A DNA stretch of 48,255 nt from Nocardiopsis salina YIM 90010 (GTDB lineage: Bacteria > Actinomycetota > Actinomycetes > Streptosporangiales > Streptosporangiaceae), in the NCBI RefSeq assembly GCF_000341025.1, contig NZ_ANBF01000182.1:1-48255 (forward strand), written 5' to 3'. The translations under genes were made by a program, and so were the position numbers. Below the pieces are notes generated by a model, which saw only the letters and a list, made by a program, of their open reading frames with translations, did no database searches and was not told the DNA's origin. Below, piece after piece: positions 41,486-48,255 of this stretch; positions within the stretch are counted from its first letter, which is position 1, and every line of letters begins with the position of its first letter.

Positions 41486-42754
41486 ATGATCTCCGAACAA
41501 GCCGTACAAGCCCCGGTGCGCGCCACACCGGTGACCGAACGCGTACTCGCCCCCGACCTCGCTCGCGGCATGATGTTGCTGCTCATCGCTCTGGCGCACG
41601 TTCCCTGGTTCATCTACGACGTGCCCGTGGGCATGATGCTGCATCCGGACGGGGGTTCGGTCGCCGACCGGGTCGCCCAGGCCCTGACCCTGATCGTGGT
41701 GGACGCGCGCACCCACACGATGTTCGCCTTCCTGTTCGCCTACGGCATCGGGCAGATGTACGCCCGTCAGGTGGAGCGCGGCACCTCCCCGGAGCAGGCG
41801 CGCCGGTACCTGCGGCGCCGCCACCTGTGGATGTTGGTGTTCGGCGCCGTGCACGGGGTGCTGCTGTGGCAGGGCGACATCCTGGGCGCCTACGGGCTCA
41901 TGGCGCTGCTCATGGTTCCTCTGTTCTTCGGCCGCCGTGACCGCACGCTGCGTATCTGGACGGGGGTGCTGCTGGGTGTGGGCGCGCTGTCGGTCGCGGC
42001 ATCGGCGCTCATGGCCCGTCTCGCGCCGGCCGACCCGGCCGCTTCGGCCCCCGGCGCCGAGACGCTGCAGCGGTTGAGCATCGCAGAGCCGGACTACCTG
42101 CTCTCGGCGCTGTTCCGCGTTCCGGCCTGGTTCCTCACCACGACGCAGGGGGTGCTGACTTTGGCCCTGCCCACGGCCTTCCTCATCGGTCTGCTGGCCG
42201 CGCGGCACCGGGTGTTGGAGGAGCCCTACCGCCACCTGCCGCTGCTGCGCCGGGTCGCGGTGTGGGGTATCGCCGCCGGGTGGGCGGTCGGGGCGGGCCT
42301 GGCCCTGCAGCACCTGGGTGTGTTCGGCCCCCGGACCGTGGCGCTGGTCAACGGGCTGCATTTCTACACGGGCATTTTCGCGGGTGTCGGTTACGCCGCT
42401 CTGTTCGGCCTGATCGCCCACCTGATCTCGGTGCGCGGCCGCCGGGACGCCTTCCCTGTGCGGGCGGTGGTGGCCCTGGGCCGGCGGTCGCTGAGCGGCT
42501 ACCTGGCGCAGTCGCTGGTCCTCCCACCGCTGCTGGCCGCGTGGGGTCTGGGTCTGGGGACGTCCCTGTCGAGCTGGTCGGCGATGCTGTTGGCGGTGGC
42601 GACGTGGTCGGCGACCGTGGCCGCGGCCTCGGCGATGGACCGGGCCGGCGTGCGCGGTCCGGCCGAGACGCTGTTGCGCCGACTGACCTACGGCCGGTCC
42701 GCGCGGGGCTCCGGCGCGCCCCCGGCGGCGCAGGGGGCGGGCGCTGAGGCTTGA
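41486..42754 (+). CDS. DUF418 family membrane protein
   Basis: A 422-residue integral membrane protein of the DUF418/YeiB type. Seen: DLARGMMLLLIALAHVPWFI near residue 24, FAFLFAYGIGQMYARQVERG near 80, RRHLWMLVFGAVHGVLLWQG with DILGAYGLMALLMVPLFF (the family's histidine and Asp-rich loop), and ALGRRSLSGYLAQSLVLPPL near 330. About ten hydrophobic segments. The ATG at 41486 gives a start matching the family; the GTG at 41420 would add a polar tail inside the regulatory repeat and is rejected. The role is unknown; the adjacent DesK-like system suggests a response to membrane stress. Confidence 0.85.
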   Translation: MISEQAVQAPVRATPVTERVLAPDLARGMMLLLIALAHVPWFIYDVPVGMMLHPDGGSVADRVAQALTLIVVDARTHTMFAFLFAYGIGQMYARQVERGTSPEQARRYLRRRHLWMLVFGAVHGVLLWQGDILGAYGLMALLMVPLFFGRRDRTLRIWTGVLLGVGALSVAASALMARLAPADPAASAPGAETLQRLSIAEPDYLLSALFRVPAWFLTTTQGVLTLALPTAFLIGLLAARHRVLEEPYRHLPLLRRVAVWGIAAGWAVGAGLALQHLGVFGPRTVALVNGLHFYTGIFAGVGYAALFGLIAHLISVRGRRDAFPVRAVVALGRRSLSGYLAQSLVLPPLLAAWGLGLGTSLSSWSAMLLAVATWSATVAAASAMDRAGVRGPAETLLRRLTYGRSARGSGAPPAAQGAGAEA

Positions 42755-42764
42755 CGGTGTCCCC

Positions 42765-42796
42765 ACCGCCGACCGGGGTCACGGTCGGTCGGCGGT
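42765..42796 (+). terminator. Terminator after the DUF418 gene
   Basis: A perfect 10-bp inverted repeat (42765-42774 with 42787-42796) 10 bases after the stop. Confidence 0.65.
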
Positions 42797-43049
42797 AGTT
42801 CACCCGTGCCGGGACGGTGCCGCTGTCGAACGTCTCTCAGCCCGCGCCTGGGAGCACCGTTTCAGGGCGAGGACGGTGACGGCGAAGGCGGCGGCCTCGG
42901 CGAGCAGGGGCCCGCCCCGGCGCAGCTGTTCGAACGCGATGCGGCAGACCAGCACTGCGAACCCGTAGGCGCTCGTGAGCGGCCCTGTCCGTGCGCACGC
43001 ACCTCACACCGGGGCGGTGTTCCGAGCACGGGGTCGGCATGGTTAGACT
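42797..43049. other. Intergenic region
   Basis: About 250 bases. The open frame that crosses it joins the next gene but has no ribosome binding site or family match, so it is noncoding upstream sequence. Confidence 0.5.
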
Positions 43050-43071
43050 TAGAAAACGGTTTTCATTTTCA
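43050..43071 (+). promoter_or_regulatory. Zur-like operator of the zinc-starvation operon
   Basis: An AT-rich island in very GC-rich DNA contains GAAAACGGTTTTC (43052-43064, palindromic) followed by ATTTTCA. Read on the minus strand it gives TGAAAATGAAAACCGTTTTC, close to actinomycete Zur boxes (TGAAAATcATTTTCA type). It lies 37 bases before the first gene, whose neighbours are cysteine-poor ribosomal proteins, the expected Zur regulon. Confidence 0.75.
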
Positions 43072-43108
43072 TTTCTGGAGGGGTCTCTCCCTCGGGAAGG
43101 AGCGCGCC

Positions 43109-44209
43109 ATGCGCATCGCCCTCGTCACCGGTCTGCACGGGCTCGCACGGCACGAGACCGTGCAGGCCCTGTTGTCGTCGCGGCCCCGGACCCTCGCCGT
43201 CCACCACGACCTCGCCCACATCGGGCAGGGCACCGTCCACCGCCTCACCCAGGACACCGGCGGCAACCAGCAACGCGACCCCGTCCACCTGGACCACGCC
43301 TGCGCCTCCTGCACCCTGCGCGAGGACCTGATCCCCTTCCTCCTGCGCACCGCGGCCACAGGCCGCCACGACCTGTGCGTGGTCGAGGCATGGAACAGCG
43401 TCGAACCCCAGCTCATCGCCGAGTCGATCGCCGCACAGGACGAACTCCGCCTCACCGCCGTGATCACCGCCGTGGACGCCTCCCGCCTGACCGCCGACCT
43501 GGGCACCCACGACGAACTCTCCGACCGCGGCCTGGACATCGCCCAGGACGACCACCGCACCGTCACCGAGGTCCTGACCCGCCAGCTCGAGTATCCCGGC
43601 CGCATCGCCCTGCGCGGCGAGCCCACGCCCCACGCCCGCTCCCTGCTCACTCAGCTCAACCCCGCCGCCGAAGCCGCACCCACCGCCGAGGCCGCCGAGG
43701 GATGGTTCGGCGCCGAGTTCGACACCGAGGCCGCCCACGCCCGGCTCAACCCCGCCTGGGCCCGCTACACCGGCCACGCCGACGAGCACGGGGTCAGCAC
43801 GGTGGTCTGGGACCGCGACAGGCCCCTGCACCCCGAACGCTTGGCCGAGGCCCTGGAGGAGCTGGCCTCCCGCACCCTGCGCGGCCGCGGGCGCTTCTGG
43901 CTCGCCAGCAAGCCGGACAACCTCATGCTCTGGGAGTCCCACCAGGACCTGCTCATGGTCGAGAACGGCGGGCCCTGGCTGGACGCGCTCCCCGAGGCCG
44001 CCATGGACCTGGTCGCCTCCGGCCGCCGCGACGCCGCCCATCGCGACTGGAACCCCGTGCACGGCGACCGCCGCCAGCATCTCGCCTTCACCGGAGTGGG
44101 CATGGACGCCCTCGCCCTGGTGGAACTCCTCGACTCCTGCCTGGTCACCGACGACGAGACCGGCCAGGACTTCAACAACGACCCCTTCGCGACCTTCACG
44201 GAGAGCTGA
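43109..44209 (+). CDS. COG0523/CobW-family protein with degenerate P-loop
   Basis: A 366-residue relative of COG0523 zinc-handling GTPases. The CxxC motif is present as [17 protein letters not shown] near residue 70, and the C-terminal CobW_C half is clear ([20 protein letters not shown] near 275; [15 protein letters not shown] near 325). The N-terminal loop reads [15 protein letters not shown] where a GxxGxGKT/S nucleotide loop is expected, and no NKxD motif is obvious, so GTP binding may be lost or altered. GGAAGGAG precedes the ATG. Members delivered under zinc shortage are thought to supply zinc to essential enzymes. It heads the Zur-like operon. Confidence 0.8.
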   Translation: MRIALVTGLHGLARHETVQALLSSRPRTLAVHHDLAHIGQGTVHRLTQDTGGNQQRDPVHLDHACASCTLREDLIPFLLRTAATGRHDLCVVEAWNSVEPQLIAESIAAQDELRLTAVITAVDASRLTADLGTHDELSDRGLDIAQDDHRTVTEVLTRQLEYPGRIALRGEPTPHARSLLTQLNPAAEAAPTAEAAEGWFGAEFDTEAAHARLNPAWARYTGHADEHGVSTVVWDRDRPLHPERLAEALEELASRTLRGRGRFWLASKPDNLMLWESHQDLLMVENGGPWLDALPEAAMDLVASGRRDAAHRDWNPVHGDRRQHLAFTGVGMDALALVELLDSCLVTDDETGQDFNNDPFATFTES

Positions 44210-44212
44210 CCC

Positions 44213-44461
44213 TTGGCCGCCGACCGACGCCGCACCAAACCCGCCCGCAAGCGCACCCTCGCCAACCCGCTGGGCGAGGCCGACCACGTCGACTACAAGG
44301 ACACCGCCCTGCTCAGGAAGTTCATCTCCGAGAAGGGCAAGATCCGCAGTCGCCGCGTCACCCGCGTCACCGCCCGCCAGCAGCGCCTCATCGCCGCCGC
44401 GGTCAAGAACGCCCGCGAGATGGCGCTACTGCCCTATCCGTCCTCCACCAAGCAGAACTGA
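44213..44461 (+). CDS. rpsR: Cysteine-free paralogue of ribosomal protein bS18
   Basis: An 82-residue bS18: [20 protein letters not shown] and [20 protein letters not shown] with a final [13 protein letters not shown]. No Cys at all, so it needs no zinc, unlike the main copy in many actinomycetes. It starts with TTG, 3 bases after the CobW-like gene. It replaces the zinc form under zinc limitation (family knowledge). Confidence 0.92.
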   Translation: MAADRRRTKPARKRTLANPLGEADHVDYKDTALLRKFISEKGKIRSRRVTRVTARQQRLIAAAVKNAREMALLPYPSSTKQN

Positions 44462-44505
44462 CCACGACCAGCCCGACCGGCCGCTCAACGAATTGGAGAT
44501 TCCCC

Positions 44506-44742
44506 GTGTCCCGCGTCTGCCAGGTCACCGGTAAGAAACCGGCGTTCGGCAACAACGTCTCCCACTCGAACCGGCGCACCCGCCGCCGGTTCAACCCGAA
44601 CATCCAGACCAAGCGCTACTGGCTGCCCACCGAGGACCGCCACGTCAAGCTCCGGGTGAGCACCAAAGGCATGAAGACCATCGACGCCCGCGGCATCGAG
44701 CGGGTCGTCGCCGAAATCCGAGCCCGAGGGGAGAAGGTCTGA
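44506..44742 (+). CDS. rpmB: Zinc-independent-type paralogue of ribosomal protein bL28
   Basis: A 78-residue bL28: [40 protein letters not shown] and [20 protein letters not shown] single Cys (residue 5) remains, so the four-Cys zinc site is absent. GTG start with TTGGAGA upstream. The stop overlaps the uS14 start (TGATG). Confidence 0.92.
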   Translation: MSRVCQVTGKKPAFGNNVSHSNRRTRRRFNPNIQTKRYWLPTEDRHVKLRVSTKGMKTIDARGIERVVAEIRARGEKV

Positions 44743-45047
44743 TGGCCAAGAAGAGCAAGATCGCCCGCAACGAACAGCGCAAACGCACAGTCGCCCACTA
44801 CGCGCAGCGCCGGGCAGAACTCAAACGCACCATCAAGAACCCCGAGACCGCGCCCGAGGAACGCGCCGCGGCCGTGGCCGAGCTGAACCGCCAGCCCCGC
44901 GACGCCAGCGCCACCCGTGTGCGCAACCGCGACGCCGTCGACGGGCGCCCGCGTGCGCACCTGCGCAAGTTCGGCCTCTCCCGGATCCGGTTCCGCGAGA
45001 TGGCCCACCGCGGAGAGCTGCCCGGGGTCACCAAGTCCAGTTGGTGA
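44742..45047 (+). CDS. rpsN: Zinc-independent-type paralogue of ribosomal protein uS14
   Basis: A 101-residue uS14 of the long, cysteine-free class: [40 protein letters not shown], then [20 protein letters not shown] and a final PGVTKSSW. The short zinc-binding form has 61 residues and CxxC pairs; none are here. It is the last gene of the operon; bL31 and bL33 paralogues, often in such operons, are not in the window. Confidence 0.93.
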   Translation: MAKKSKIARNEQRKRTVAHYAQRRAELKRTIKNPETAPEERAAAVAELNRQPRDASATRVRNRDAVDGRPRAHLRKFGLSRIRFREMAHRGELPGVTKSSW

Positions 45048-45086
45048 CCCAGGGCGGGCCGGCTGTCAGCGATCCGGCCGGTCGGC

Positions 45087-45124
45087 GGGGCCCCGGGGTG
45101 ACCACCTCACTCCCCCGGGGCCCC
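45087..45124. terminator. Bidirectional terminator
   Basis: A perfect 12-bp GGGGCCCCGGGG/CCCCGGGGCCCC stem (45087-45098 with 45113-45124) between the convergent uS14 and beta-galactosidase genes. Confidence 0.75.
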
Positions 45125-45150
45125 ACCCACGCGTCAGCCCGGGGCCGGGG

Positions 45151-48255
<3,105 letters not shown>

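Noticed and set aside
42806-43108. N-terminal extension of the COG0523-like protein
   Set aside because: It would run through the Zur-like box and has no ribosome binding site or family match; ATG 43109 has GGAAGGAG.

Overview
The window is high-GC actinomycete chromosome: GC-rich third codon positions, GTG/TTG starts, ATGA-coupled operons, a Zur-type zinc-sparing ribosomal protein operon, an XRE/DUF397 pair, a folP2-gpgS pair and a dense set of metabolic genes. A filamentous member of the Streptosporangiales such as Nocardiopsis fits best, but no rRNA or other decisive marker is present, so this is inference.

Layout. 1-3.4 kb (minus): gpgS, a FolP2-like dihydropteroate synthase homologue, a LigB-like protein and a RibD-C reductase. 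4.1-17.9 kb (plus): a compact, mostly start/stop-overlapping operon that I read as an undescribed ribosomal-peptide (RiPP-like) pathway. It has a 39-residue acidic precursor ending in its only Trp, an attenuator hairpin, a TPR protein, TldD and a frameshifted TldE, two flavodoxin-fold FMN reductases, three methyltransferases, an epimerase-type SDR, an aminotransferase with an extra N-terminal domain, two further SDR-like proteins, and an oligopeptide-binding-protein homologue with no signal peptide. A strong hairpin closes it. 18.6-21.2 kb: a glutathionyl-hydroquinone-reductase homologue and an FAD monooxygenase. 21.2-23.9 kb: small hypothetical genes, an XRE/DUF5753 regulator, a DUF397 gene and a decayed tandem copy of the latter.

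24.3-31.0 kb: a candidate DNA-defence or restriction-like module of HTH-type protein, winged-helix/HNH-like zinc protein, ParB-like protein, SNF2 helicase and Vsr nickase, meeting a convergent Dcm-type 5-cytosine methyltransferase. 31.4-35.7 kb: a membrane Ser/Thr kinase, a CueP-type copper lipoprotein, a radical SAM protein behind a LexA-like box, and a methyltransferase. 36.1-39.5 kb: a reductive pyrimidine catabolism operon (ureidopropionase-like amidohydrolase, dihydropyrimidinase, LLM-family oxidoreductase) with a good sigma-70-like promoter. 39.6-42.8 kb: a NarL-type two-component system divergent from a DUF418 membrane protein.

43.0-45.0 kb: a Zur-like box heads a COG0523-type protein with a degenerate P-loop and cysteine-poor paralogues of bS18, bL28 and uS14, a zinc-starvation operon. 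45.1 kb to the right edge (minus): a GH2 beta-galactosidase and the C-terminal tail of an upstream, probably alpha-galactosidase-like, gene. I saw no tRNA, rRNA, CRISPR array, transposase or replication origin.
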